This document shows, one piece after another, positions 19,862-29,427 of a DNA stretch of 64,000 bases. This DNA comes from Azolla caroliniana (taxonomy: Eukaryota; Polypodiophyta). The notes beneath the pieces are model-generated. The model made no database searches, had not been told where the DNA came from, and was given only the letters and a program-made list of their open reading frames with translations. The stretch covers positions 13,764,001 to 13,828,000 of the forward strand of contig JBHGNT010000005.1 in assembly GCA_043228905.1 (NCBI GenBank). Direction: 5' to 3'. Positions within the stretch are counted from its first letter, which is position 1. The number at the start of each line of letters is the position of its first letter. A program made the translations under genes and the position numbers.

Positions 19862-21047
19862 TGTCATGTGATTTTTTACACACGATAAGAAAATTAATGA
19901 AATCATTATTTTAGATTAGCTTAAATGTCTTAGTACGAAAGATGGACATCTTCAAGAGCTTCCAAACAGATTTTACTACATATGAAACGGATAACTAAGT
20001 ATCAAGCTATATGACAATGAAGTTTGAGAAGATGAGGAAAACAAAATTGTGAAATATCCCACATAGTTAGGACAACATCGGATCCAACAGTATATAGCCA
20101 AAGCCAAAACAAATTACTTCATATATGTCTGTTTGGATCATTTAATGACCAAGGTGAGCACGGCTGATCTATGTGGATGGTTTGCTCGTAGCCGATTTTT
20201 GGTCGTGGCTTTATCGGCCACGATGCACGCCTCAGTTGCAACTTGCCCGAACACATCCACAACTCGGTTGCGACGTGTGCGTGTGTGGAGACGTCCACAG
20301 CTCGGTCCATGACGTGTGCGCGGTCGGAGGCATCCACGGCTTGGTCGCGATGTGTGCATGCACGGAGGCATCCACATCTCGGCCAGGATCATGCGCGCAC
20401 GTGTTCGGTCATGACGCACGTACAGATTACGCACAGGCCGAACTTTATGGATGATTGATCATATGGTTGAATATAAAGACGTCTAATACAACTAAAAGTA
20501 GAGGCCATGCAATTAAAAATGAACGCATGCAACTAAAAGCCATGCAACAAAAAGTGGGGATGCAAAGGAACATCAAGGGCATGATCAACAAAGAAACCCA
20601 TACATATTCCACTCTCTTCTTTTCTCCATTTTTTTTATTTTTTTATTTTCTTCTCGGCTCCCTTATCGTATGGAAGCCATAACACTCAACAGCCCTAATT
20701 TTCTGATCAAAGCCATAAACCCTAATTTCCTTATTGAAGCCATAACACTCAAGAACCCTAATTTTTCTTATCAAGCTATCTCTCGATAATCCCTAAATTA
20801 TTTTTTATGTAAGCCATATTTTGATAAACCGTAATCTATTAATCTATTAACCTCTGTAAGCTAAAACTTTTTTAATCCCATTCTTGGGATAGATTGTAAT
20901 TTTTCTTTTCCTTTCTCAATGAAATTTGTCAAACTTTCTGATTTCCGTTACTGCTTCAAAGTATAAACGCAGGAATCTGATATCCTCTCGTCGGAGGCCC
21001 CAGGGTCCCACCTCAAGTTCACATATCCTCGTCGTATTTTCGCGACA
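19862..21047 (+). repeat. Ty3-B 3' LTR (1186 bp)
   Basis: It starts TGTCATGTGATTTT, ends CGCGACA and matches the 5' LTR along its length apart from the missing 286-bp duplication and one extra repeat of a ccataaccctaatt-type segment. The two LTRs are clearly more diverged than those of Ty3-C, so Ty3-B is older. Confidence 0.9.
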
Positions 21048-21228
21048 CCGCTTGGTCCCATGTTGAGGAGTCGGCGTCTTTCGGGTCTGGTCGATTTTCT
21101 TCTGCTCCTTTGATATAGCTCCAATATCCTTGACTGACAAGGTATTGGTGCATCTTGTACTCCAAAGATGCAAAGTTGTTTCGATTCAACTTCTTGCTAG
21201 GGAGAGCACTCCCCATTTGAGTATTCAT
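21048..21228 (-). pseudogene. Copia2-b gag, N-terminal part
   Basis: Starts at an ATG (21228) with M-N-T-Q-M-G-S-A-L-P-S and N-N-F-A-S-x-E-Y-K-M-H-Q-Y-L, closely matching Copia2-c. It is separated from the rest of gag by Ty3-B. The join restores the order S-T-W-D-Q-A... to M-M-Y-C-L. Confidence 0.85.
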
Positions 21229-21370
21229 TGTCGATGAAGGTTTCTTTCATTTTTTCATTCTCTCTCAAACACGAGCTATGTAGTCGCACTACAATAGCGA
21301 TGAGCCGGTTCTTCTAAAACGTCGGCGAAGAACACAACACATGCGGATTGGCTAGATCACGCTACCAAAC

Positions 21371-21383
21371 CACTTTGATACCA
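21371..21383 (-). other. Copia2-b primer-binding site
   Basis: On the minus strand, TGGTATCAAAGTG directly follows the 5' LTR. It matches the initiator-Met primer site TGGTATCAGAGC with one change. Confidence 0.8.
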
Positions 21384-21545
21384 TGTAAAGAATCAAATAT
21401 GATTCTTGTGCAACAGAAGAGATGTCTGAGAAGAAAGAGATGTGAGAAGAGAAAACACAAGATAGATTAGATAGAATAGAAAATAGAATACTCAAGAAGA
21501 AAGTGTTCTCAAAGGGTGTGTTCGCACATTGCACTAGGTTGAGTT

Positions 21546-22447
21546 TGTTGGGAGACAGGTCCCTCCGGATGGGAAGAGAAAAGAACAGTGATGATGAACA
21601 AACTCGGCTACAGAGAGCCGGATGATGCAGACCCGGTGAAGACCGGATGACGAGTACCCGGCTACGGAGAGTTGGATGGTGCAGACCTGGTGAGGACCGG
21701 ATGAGGAGTACCCGGCTACGGAGAGCCGGATGATGCAGACCCGGTGAAGACCGGATGAGGAGTACCCGGCTACGGAGAGCCGGATGGTGCAAACACGGTG
21801 AGGACCGGATGAGGAGTACCCGGCTACGGAGAGCCGGATGATGCAGACCCGGTGAAGACCGGATGAGGAGTACCCGGCTACGGAGAGCCGGATGGTGCAG
21901 ACCCGGTGAGGACCGGATGAGGAGTACCCGGCTATGGAGAGCCGGATGACGCAGACCCAGTGAGGAATGCTCTCCGGATGAAGAGACATATTCGTAAATA
22001 TGTTTCTGAAGAGCCCATCGTGGCTATATTTGTAAATAGCCGAAAAGTCATATTAGTATAAATATGACTTAGGGCAAACTTTTAGTAAAGGGTTGTTGTC
22101 ATTTCTTGTTTTGCACGAGATTAGTGCACGTAACAGTGTACAGAGAGAGAGAGAGAGAAAGAGGTCGTTGCCTCTACTGTAACCGCCACCTGTGGCGAAG
22201 ATCGTGAGCACGAGGTCGTTGCCTCTGTGAACTCACTGTTGTACATACTAACCTAGTGATAGTTGCAGCCTGTGGGCTGCCGTGGTTTTTCCCCTAGTTT
22301 GGGGTTTTCCACGTTAAACATCCTGCGTACAATTTTTCTTTCTTTCTCCTTTGTGTCGCGTGTTTTTCGTTTACTGTTTCTTCTGTGTATGATTCTAAGC
22401 TTGGTTGTGGCCAAGCGTTGTGCATAAGGAGCCTTGAGTTCCCGACA
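21546..22447 (+). repeat. Solo LTR S2 (902 bp) with perfect GAGTT target duplication
   Basis: It starts TGTTGGGA and ends TCCCGACA, a near-perfect 8-bp inverted repeat, and is flanked by GAGTT at 21541-21545 and 22448-22452. It contains an array of 54-bp repeats, a TATA-like TATAAATATG near 22058, a GA run and a duplicated GAGGTCGTTGCCTC. It matches the solo LTR at 24854-25510. No internal region of this family is present in the window, so its superfamily is unknown. Confidence 0.88.
21605..21982 (+). repeat. 54-bp tandem repeat, seven units, with a 108-bp higher-order period
   Basis: Units start cggctacgga at 21605, 21659, 21713, 21767, 21821, 21875 and 21929. Units alternate between GATGATG...GAAGACC and GATGGTG...GAGGACC forms, so the array grew by duplicating dimers. 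The sibling LTR at 24854 has only about two units. Because 54 is divisible by three, it also creates long repetitive reading frames on the minus strand. Confidence 0.93.
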
Positions 22448-22464
22448 GAGTTTGATTCTCAACA

Positions 22465-22843
22465 CTTTCTTTTATAGATGCCCCCATGCATATGATGCAT
22501 GTCATGGTGTAAGCCATGCATATAATCCATGAAATGCATGTGATGCATGATTTCCATTTGGCGCTCATGCATCGCATGTGATGCATGATAACTATGCCAC
22601 GCATGTACGAGAAATTAAATGTCAAAAGTACAATGATGAAAGTAGAGCTTAAAGAAACAACTTAGCCTAATGGTATATCAATTGTCTCCTATGTTGGAGG
22701 TTTAAGGTTCAAAACCCATATGCACATTAACGTGCTAATATACTAGTGTAACCATCACCCCTTTCATGCATGTGCACATTGCACCTTCTCAGTTTTCTCC
22801 TTTCCACGTGATTTTCACACCGTTGCCGAAAATCTTCACAACA
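22465..22843 (-). repeat. Ty3-D 3' LTR, inner part with TATA box, palindromes and tRNA-like module
   Basis: On the minus strand it starts TGTTGTGAAGATTTTC, directly after the tract GGTAGGGGAGGA. An antisense tRNA-like module (box A TAGCCTAATGG 22663-22673, box B GGTTCAAAACC 22706-22716) comes next. ATGCAT-rich palindromes (about 22490-22600) and TATAAAAG (22476-22469) follow, just before the Copia2-b insertion point. Confidence 0.75.
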
Positions 22844-24848
22844 TCCTCCCCTACCAAACCGCACGTCCTCTGGTATGTGCGATCGATCCGATTCCTCCAC
22901 GTCCTTGTTGACCTCGCTCATTTTTATGGGTTCCACCCTACCATCTTCATTGTTGAGGTCATGGAGGTCAGGACCCTCATCTTGTCTTTTCTTGAAGATC
23001 TTTACACTTTTCCCCGCAGTGGGTATGGCCAACCTTGATCTGTCTAGCTCTGTGAGGTGGTAGGTGGCGTTGTCGTTGGCACTCATCACCACACACGGTG
23101 TGAACCACGTTCTTGCAAACTTCCAGTACCCAATCTCCTTCTTCAATCTTCTTGGGACACGGTTGATGTGTCTTGTCGAATCAAATCACTCAGGTTATCT
23201 GCATTATCTTTCGCGCATTCGCTAGATCTTCGGGTCTTCTTTTGAGCTGCCTTATCTGCGCCACTAATCATTCTTCCCATCTCATCTCATTCTCCCATGG
23301 TATTGCTACCCATGAGGCGATCGTCCTCTCGATGGGCATTACTGGCTTCTATCCATACATGAGCTCTGTTGGCATATAGCCTGTCACAGAACTATGCGTA
23401 GTTCTATCGGCTCACAATGCATAGGGCAATACTTGCGGCCAGTTCCCAACTCGATTGTCACATGCTCGTATGATGGCTTTGACTATCGGCCCATGCCCTC
23501 GCTCGATCTTCCCATTTTCTTCTGGATTGTAGGCAATCATGAGGGAGAGCTTCTCACCTAATCACTCGAAGACCTCCATTGCTTCGTGTGCATCCAACTC
23601 CCCTCGGTCGGCCACTATCTTTCCCACACATCCGTATCGGAGACAGCCTCTTCGAGCACAAATTTGCAAATGGTTTTCATCGCCTTATTTGCTAAGGCCC
23701 ATCCTTCTACCTGGCTTGTCAGGTCTTCCCTTGCTAGTACCAAGTACTTCATCTGTCCCACTCCCATTGGCATTGAGACCAGATCCACCATCCATTTAAA
23801 GTGTATAGTGAGTGGGTATGTTGGTTGCAACTCATCATGGTGACGTATGTTCGAATGTACTTGGCAGCTTTTGCATGTGGACATGAAATGTAGTACATCT
23901 TTATATATGCTCAGCCACTAGTACTTCTCCTTCAACTTTTCAAATGTTGCCCATGTTCCTCTATGGCCTGCCCATGGACTCTCGTGGAATTCAAACATCA
24001 ACGTTGTCTTGTCCTCTCTCTTCACCACTACTTGTCATGGCATCCCTATCCTTCTCTTTGGCTGGTGCCAGAGGAATCCTCCCTTCAAAAAATACTCGTA
24101 AGCTTTCTTCCGTATTTGTAGAGCCTCCCCCTTCGTCCACGAAGCATCTGCCATCATTGTTCTCAAGAACTTGCTGATTAGTAACCACTCCCCTTCATAC
24201 TCATTCTCGTTGAAAGCGTTGAGGGTTGGCATGCCTCTGTCTTCTACCAATAGTCGGGCTACGTTGAAGAAGTCGAGGGCGACTTCTTCATCTTCCGAAA
24301 CCACGTCACTTTCATCCTCGAATCTTGCTCTTGACAGCATGTCGGCCACGGCGTTGTTCTTCCCAACAATGTGGCAAATCTTTGGGTTTAAAGACTTGAT
24401 ATAAGAAATCCACCTTAGCATAGCCAGATCCGGTGTCGCAGATCCGGAGATCATCCCAAGGATTGGGAGGCAATCTATTTCAATTACCACTTCCAACCCG
24501 ATCAGGTAGTCTTTGTCTACCTTCACTGCAAACACAATACCCCAAAGTTTCCTTTTGACTTGGGCATATCCTCGTTGTCACTCCGAACCGGATGGCGCAC
24601 CGCACACTATCTTCTCCTTCTTGGTTGATGACCCATCCAATTCCCATTGGGCTCGTATCTACCATGCCATAGATGGGCATCCCTTATTTGTAGATTGCTT
24701 TCCTTAAAGCGGGTGCTGCCACCAATAGCCCTTTTAACCTCTTCATCGCTTCTGTGTGCACCGGTTCCCATTTGAATTTTCTCCCTTTCATCAGTAAGCT
24801 ATACAAAGGTTCAACCACATGAGCATACTGCAGAATCCAAATGTGGTA
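22844..24848 (-). pseudogene. Ty3-D pol: RNase H and integrase
   Basis: From right to left come the RT end (V-V-E-P-L-Y), RNase H with G-I-G-W-V-I-N-Q and frame 24535-24035 (D-Y-L-I-G, D-M-L-S-R-A, acidic linker). The zinc finger follows (C-K-S-C-Q near 23875), then the core with W-M-V-D-L-V, L-A-R-E-D-L-T and V-A-D-R-G-E. The tail ends in I-G-Y-W-K-F-A-R-T-W-F. At least five stops and several shifts break it, including TGG-to-TGA at the A-L-W-A position. The polypurine tract lies at 22844-22859. Confidence 0.85.
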
Positions 24849-24853
24849 GAACA

Positions 24854-25203
24854 TGTTGGGAGACAGGTCCCTCCGGATGGGAAGAGAGAAGAACAATGTT
24901 GATGAACAAACTCGGCTGAGGTCGAAATCGTATGATGAGTACCCGACTACGAAGAGCCGGATGGTGCAGACCCGGTGAGAACCGGATAAGGAGTACCCGG
25001 CTACGGAGAGCCGGATGGTGCAGACCCGGTGAGGAGTGCTCACCGGATGAAGAGACATATTCGTAAATATGTTTATGAGAGTCCATCATGGCTATATTTG
25101 TAAATAGCCGAAAAGTCATATTAGTATAAATATGACTTAGGGCAAACTTTTAGAGTTGTCGTTATTCTTGTTGGTGCAAGAAGAGAGAGAGTGTGTAACC
25201 GTG

Positions 25204-25240
<37 letters not shown>

Positions 25241-25510
25241 GTCGTTGCCTCTGTTGAAACCGCCGCCTGTGGCGAAGATCGTGAGCACGAGGTCGTTGCC
25301 TCCGTGAACTCACTGTTGTACATTCTAACATAGTGATAGTTTGCAGCCTGTGGGCTGCCGTGGTTTTTTCCCTAGTTTGGGGTTTTCCACGTAAACATCC
25401 TCTGTACTCTTCTCTTCTTTGAGTCGTGCATTTATTTCCCATTTTCTGTGTATGATTCTAAGCTCGGTTGTGGCCGAGCGTTGCGTATAGGGAGCGTGCA
25501 GTTCCTGTCA
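24854..25510 (+). repeat. Solo LTR S3 (657 bp) with perfect GAACA target duplication
   Basis: It starts TGTTGGGAGACAGG, ends TTCCTGTCA and is flanked by GAACA (24849-24853 and 25511-25515). It is the same family as S2 but has only about two 54-bp units and a longer GA run (25206-25236). It interrupts Ty3-D RT between the C-V-F and Y-H-I-W residues, and the protein reads straight through when it is removed. Confidence 0.9.
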
Positions 25511-26480
25511 GAACACACATGCTCCTAAGAATCTTCGGACCTCTGTCTGTGTTCCACATTCTTCTCACATATCTTGAATAGCATTCACCTTCTCAATAGA
25601 GGGTTTCCATCCGTATGGTTCACAAAGATGTCCCACTACTAGGATCTAGCGTTGGCCAAATGCCGATTTTTCTCCAGAGAATATGACCCCTGCACCTTCT
25701 AGTCCTTTTAGCACTTTTTCACAGTCTTCAATATGGTTTGAAACAAATCTTGAACATCCATCTTGATCTAAAGGCTCGTCCTTCTCTGATTAAGGGCATC
25801 CTTTTAAAGGGATGTCATCTAGGAAAGGCATTGTAATATCTGGGATGTAGTCTCTTAGTACTTTGTTCATGGCATTCATCATATGGGCAACTGAGTTAGT
25901 TGCTCCTTGCGGTAATGTACACATCATTACTAGCCCAATGGGAGTCCGCATTGTTGTGATGTCTCGATTATCCAAAGACAATTGAAATTGGTCGTATCCA
26001 GAATACAAGTCTCCAATTGAGTAAATCGACCTTCCTGCAAAAGCTTCAACAAACTCATCAACACTAGGTCCAATCCCAGCATTACGAATGGTGACCTTGT
26101 TTACCGGCTATAGATCTTGGATAAATCGAAGTGCTCCATTCATCTTCGGCACCATGAACCACCTATTTGAATAAGGCGCATTAGATGGCTCAAGGATTCC
26201 CATTCTAATCTTTTCCTTTAATAGCTCTAGCAATCTTGGAATGTGAGCTCTTGAAACATGAATTGGCTTCAAGTTCCATACCACATGGGGTATTGTGAAG
26301 ATAATCATTGGTTCTACAAGCATTAGGTCAACACATCCGATCTCTTGTGGGCAAGAGGCAAACGCTTTCCCGTGCTACTCCAACATTTCCTAGAACTTGG
26401 AATCTTCTTTGGGTAGCAAAAACTCACCCCCACCAACTTTGAGCTTCCTCTGAGTTTCGTTGGTGAAGACGTGCCCTACT
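25511..26480 (-). pseudogene. Ty3-D pol: reverse transcriptase
   Basis: Minus-strand blocks at 26323-26108 and 26008-25790 carry P-x-x-x-W-N-L-K-P-I, G-I-L-E-P-S, Y-S-G-Y-D-Q-F-Q-L, L-P-Q-G-A-T-N-S and the active site F-L-D-D. The region from 26480 encodes V-G-H-V-F-T-N-E-T-Q, the same segment as in Ty3-A. Stops occur between the blocks. About 75 codons of the spacer upstream appear lost next to the inserted LTR. Confidence 0.85.
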
Positions 26481-26499
26481 TATTAGAGACATGAACTAA

Positions 26500-26968
26500 T
26501 GTAAGCATAAAATAAGGATAAAAGATAGATCTAGGGTATAAAGCGACAGAGTTGATCAGAATCACTCTGTTGACTTGCAGTTTCAATTTGATGTCTTTCT
26601 CCATTTCCCCATGTTGATGGGTAGGGGGTGGAGCCAAGAAGAGCTCCACCCCCCTCCCAAGGGGGTTGAGCATGAGAGAGAGAGAAAGAGATAAAGAGAT
26701 AAAGAGAGAGACAAAACAATGTTGAGAGGAAAACTTGTATTTCATTCATGTCCCCTATGGTGGGGTTATATAGGTACATTCCATGAGGGTTACAATCCAA
26801 GAACATCCATGAGGGTTGTAGGTTAGTTACATAACCTTGTAACAACCTACCCACTTTACATATTAATATACTCACTCACTCATGTGCACATTTGAACATA
26901 CACTTACACATGTCTTCACTTATCTATCCATGTACCAACACACTATACTATCAATCCCACGGATAACA
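26500..26968 (-). repeat. LTR-like insertion in Ty3-D (469 bp), superfamily unknown
   Basis: On the minus strand it starts TGTTATCCGTGGGATTGA and could end GCTTACA. It has a TATATAA box near 26775-26764, a (TCTC)n tract and a leader-like region. It lies exactly where the Ty3-D spacer breaks after F-D-D-T-L-G-V. No matching target duplication is seen, and some Ty3-D sequence is missing beside it. The 5' end shares 19 bases with 39319-39337. Confidence 0.5.
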
Positions 26969-27234
26969 CCCCAAGAGTATCATCAAATGATATTATCTCC
27001 ATGTACCCATTTATTGCCTCTTCCTTTTTCATAATCCCGATTGCTCTAAGTTGTTCCTCTAGGATTTCTATTTTAATATCTTCTCCGTTAATGTTTATAA
27101 ATTTGCACATCCCATTTTCAGAAAACAAGAATTCCTTTTCATTAATGGGGTGGGGTGACAACTTTTAATATACTGAATTGGGGACAAAGTTAGATGTCCC
27201 GGACTATTGTTGTCCCTCTCCCTAATAACCCAAA
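26969..27234 (-). pseudogene. Ty3-D spacer between gag-pro and RT
   Basis: Just after the conserved stop, the -1 frame reads an N-N-S-P motif like the other copies, then shifts into a frame with M-E-I-I-S-F-D-D-T-L-G-V, equivalent to M-E-A-V-S-F-D-D-T in Ty3-C. The function of this acidic spacer is unknown. Confidence 0.7.
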
Positions 27235-27243
27235 TTAAAAATC
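27235..27243 (-). other. Putative -1 frameshift site (GATTTTTAA) of Ty3-D
   Basis: Same position and U-run as the sites at 236, 16345 and 54143, here with a TAA stop. The stop codon differs while the run and position are kept, which argues that the run matters. Confidence 0.55.
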
Positions 27244-28248
27244 CTCCTTAGATTCTATCCCTAAGCTATGCCTATTTCTTGCATGGTTTGGTGGCACGGT
27301 GAGGAATTGAACTGAGTGTGTTCCATCCTGACTTTGTGTCCGCACATATGCCGAACCATTATCAAGTACTTTTGTCTCCATCCGGGATGTTGTAATGTAA
27401 GGCTCGCCAAGGATGACAGGATGTGACGCCGAGTCCTGCACAAAGAAGTGTTGATCATGCTCGACGTCGCCAATAGTTACCTTAACGTTAGGCCAGGCCC
27501 CATGAAGCTCTTTCGTCGCCCTTGTTGCCGCTCGAATCTTCCACCCATGCCTATTATTAATGGGCCAAAGACCTTTCCGATAGAAGTCAAGGAACATGAG
27601 GTTGATCTCCGAGCCATGATCAATTAGCGCCACCACCGGATCTTTCAAGTCTCCCATCCGCACCGGTGTCTCAGTAGTGTCCCTAGCCCAATGTGGCCTC
27701 GCGAAATGGCTATCCACAAATTCTTGTTCAATTTCAAGACCTTCCGTTGTGATAGCGCTCGTCGAGACATTTGCCGATCTAGCTCCTTCTTCAGTTGTCA
27801 TCAGTCTCTTCCTTTTTATTACGTCAATGATTACATCATGAAATTCTTTCTTTGCAATTCCCAGGATCTCCCGCAGTGCGAACTCAATTCGGCTATCCAG
27901 GATCCTTTCTTCCATCACATGCTTAAGGTCGGTGAATTGCTTTATCTCTGAGCATAGTTTGAACGTCGGTCCGATTATTTCCTTCTCTTTTTCGGTTGTT
28001 GTTTGGGGCGGTGACGATTCCTCCCTTCTTCTAATAGCTTCTCTTGTTTCATGTTTCTTCGAAGAGACTGATTGCTTGTCTGGTCTTTTTCGTTTCTCTT
28101 CAACTAGGACATCGTAGTTTTGACACATAGCCTCCACAAAGCTAGACTTCTCCTCCACAGGGTCCTCCCATCCCATCATTGTTTGGACTCTTTGTTCCGC
28201 TTTGAATGCCTCATTCGTGTAGAGCTTCCTTTTCCAGACTTGGTTCAA
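27235..28248 (-). pseudogene. Ty3-D gag-pro: C-terminal gag and protease
   Basis: A 337-codon open stretch on the minus strand, the longest intact gag-pro segment of this lineage in the window. It encodes G-W-E-D-P-V-E-E-K, a Lys/Arg-rich linker and the R-I-L-D-S-R-I-E-F-A-L-R-E segment. After that comes V-A-L-I-D-H-G-S-E-I-N-L-M as protease site, then I-G-D-V-E-H-D-Q-H-F-F-V-Q-D, P-V-I-L-G-E-P-Y-I-T and M-E-T-K-V-L-D. It ends at the conserved D-F-stop. The D-H-G-S site differs from the D-[S/T]-G of typical aspartic proteases. The open frame starts inside gag, so no start codon is assigned. Confidence 0.87.
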
Positions 28249-29374
28249 TATGATCGGCCAAAATTCTTCAACTTGAGACTCTTGGGTTCTCGTCTCATGT
28301 CCAACTCGAATTCTGGTGGATGAGGAATAGTAATTACACTATTCACTTTGTTTAGTTCCAATTCCTCCATCAACTTCTTCATACCTCCTCAGCCAAAGTT
28401 GGTGTTGAGAGGATGCTACGACACCGAGGAGTGAATCCGATTGTTGGAGAGATAAATGATATCTCATCGGAGGGCATTTTGGAATTCAGAGCAATCTCTC
28501 AGTTGGTGTTACAAAGAGTCACACCAAATACACCTGTAGGGAAAGTCCAGGTGACGACCCGGAAAATTTTGGGTTTCTTCCAATTTGATAAATTCTCATC
28601 TCTCGAAGCATGTCTGCAAATTCATCCATTGTTGCTCCACCCATGGGCTGAGCCACTTTGTCATCCCTCGGTCTTTGGGCTTGTGGTTCTTGTCTTGCAT
28701 TATGAGTTTGCCGACCAATCTGAGCTGCAGCACTCGATCTTGTCGCGTGGTCCCATTGTTGACACTTATCAAAACGTCCACACGCTCTCTTCACTGCTGC
28801 CCAATCAGAAATGCAACCTTCATCATTTTCTAGTAGTAGTCCAAGATCTCTTTGATCTTTCACATCTACTGATTTGATAAATAGGAGCCCCTTGCTGGAA
28901 TCAAGAATCGTTTGGTCAAGTGCAACTAGGCGATCAAATCTTTGCTTGAATTCGTGGAGCGTCGCACTTGCACTCAATTCTTTGTTAGTAGATTCCACCC
29001 AATTCATTAAATCCTTCTTCGTCATTCGAGATGAGTCACCAAACCCATATTCTTCAAGTAAACTTCGTTCGAAAGATGACCATTCCGGATTGGCCTCTTG
29101 TAGCTCTCGGATCCAAAAGTAAAGACTTGAAGTTACAATCCTCGAGAAGCTTGCCACTTGTCTCGCCATGGGAATACCCTTTATCCACATTTCCTCCTTG
29201 AAGGTATTGTGTCACGTCTTTACCATCAAAACATCCGTTGTCATCCACGATCCTATCGATGGCAACGTCAAGGCCTCCAACGTTATCTCTCATTTGAAGC
29301 ATTTGGTCCATCATCTTCGCCATTGGTTGTGCTAGACTATCATTGGAGTCTCTAGCACTTGAAGTTTTGGCCAT
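28249..29374 (-). pseudogene. Ty3-D gag, N-terminal and zinc-knuckle part
   Basis: It starts at an ATG (29374), 18 bases after the primer-site motif. Frames 29374-29054 and 29190-28519 overlap through a frameshift. The capsid part has L-Y-F-W-I-R-E-L-Q-E and M-N-W-V-E-S-T-N-K-E, matching M-E-W-V-E-S-P-N-K-G in Ty3-C. A CCHC knuckle C-I-W-C-D-S-L-stop-H-Q-L-R-D-C lies near 28530-28486 with a TAA inside. Further stops follow before G-G-M-K-K-L-M-E. Confidence 0.83.
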
Positions 29375-29391
29375 CCTCCCTTGCCGCTCTT

Positions 29392-29427
29392 CATGTCGGG
29401 TTCACCAAATCTAATGTCGCGAAAATC
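29392..29427 (-). other. Ty3-D primer-binding site and last bases of its lost 5' LTR
   Basis: TTTGGTGAACCCGACATG on the minus strand lies between gag and a CGCGACA LTR end. Only about 13 bases of LTR remain before Copia2-c gag sequence begins, so nearly the entire 5' LTR was removed. Confidence 0.65.

Larger units (their letters stand above)
12087..21047 (+). mobile_element. Ty3-B: full-length Ty3 element inserted in Copia2-b gag
   Basis: It has two LTRs (1299 and 1186 bp), a primer-binding-site-like motif, gag-pro, pol and a polypurine tract in the expected order. Flanks CTGCT (12082-12086) and CCGCT (21048-21052) are a 5-bp target duplication with one mismatch, and the copia gag frame is restored across it. 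The element is decayed and contains a solo LTR at 15053-15776. Confidence 0.92.
7343..22464 (-). mobile_element. Copia2-b: complete-length minus-strand copia element, split by Ty3-B
   Basis: It has a 3' LTR on the left (7343-7807), a polypurine tract, RNase H, RT, integrase, protease and gag. After a 9-kb Ty3-B insertion come the gag start, primer-binding site and 5' LTR on the right, which is itself interrupted. Flanks ctttt (7338-7342) and ctttc (22465-22469) are a plausible 5-bp target duplication with one mismatch. It landed in the leader part of the Ty3-D LTR, just after its TATA box. Confidence 0.85.
21384..22464 (-). repeat. Copia2-b 5' LTR, internally deleted and split by a solo LTR
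   Basis: The inner part (21384-21545) begins TGTAAAGAATC and lacks roughly 290 bases present in the Copia2-c LTR. The outer 17 bases, ending CTCAACA, lie after the inserted solo LTR. The deletion explains why it is much shorter than its 465-bp partner. Confidence 0.8.
7031..29427 (-). mobile_element. Ty3-D: minus-strand Ty3 element, interrupted by three or four later insertions
   Basis: Reading from right to left there is a primer-binding-site-like motif (29409-29392), gag, protease, RT, RNase H, integrase, a polypurine tract and a 3' LTR, all related to Ty3-A, -B and -C. The 3' LTR is split by Copia2-b (7343-22464). Pol is interrupted by a solo LTR (24854-25510) and another LTR-like insert (26500-26968). 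The 5' LTR is lost except for about 13 bases. The net element is about 6.1 kb once insertions are removed. Confidence 0.85.

Noticed and set aside
21605-21982. CRISPR-like array
   Set aside because: The 54-bp units are contiguous with no unique spacers, sit in a plant LTR and have an alternating higher-order pattern.
21352-21989. Minus-strand reading frames of about 150 codons with repeated S-R-V-L-L-I-R-S-S or Y-S-S-S-G-x-H motifs
   Set aside because: They arise because the 54-bp LTR repeat is a multiple of three; they lie wholly in a solo LTR and have no domain.
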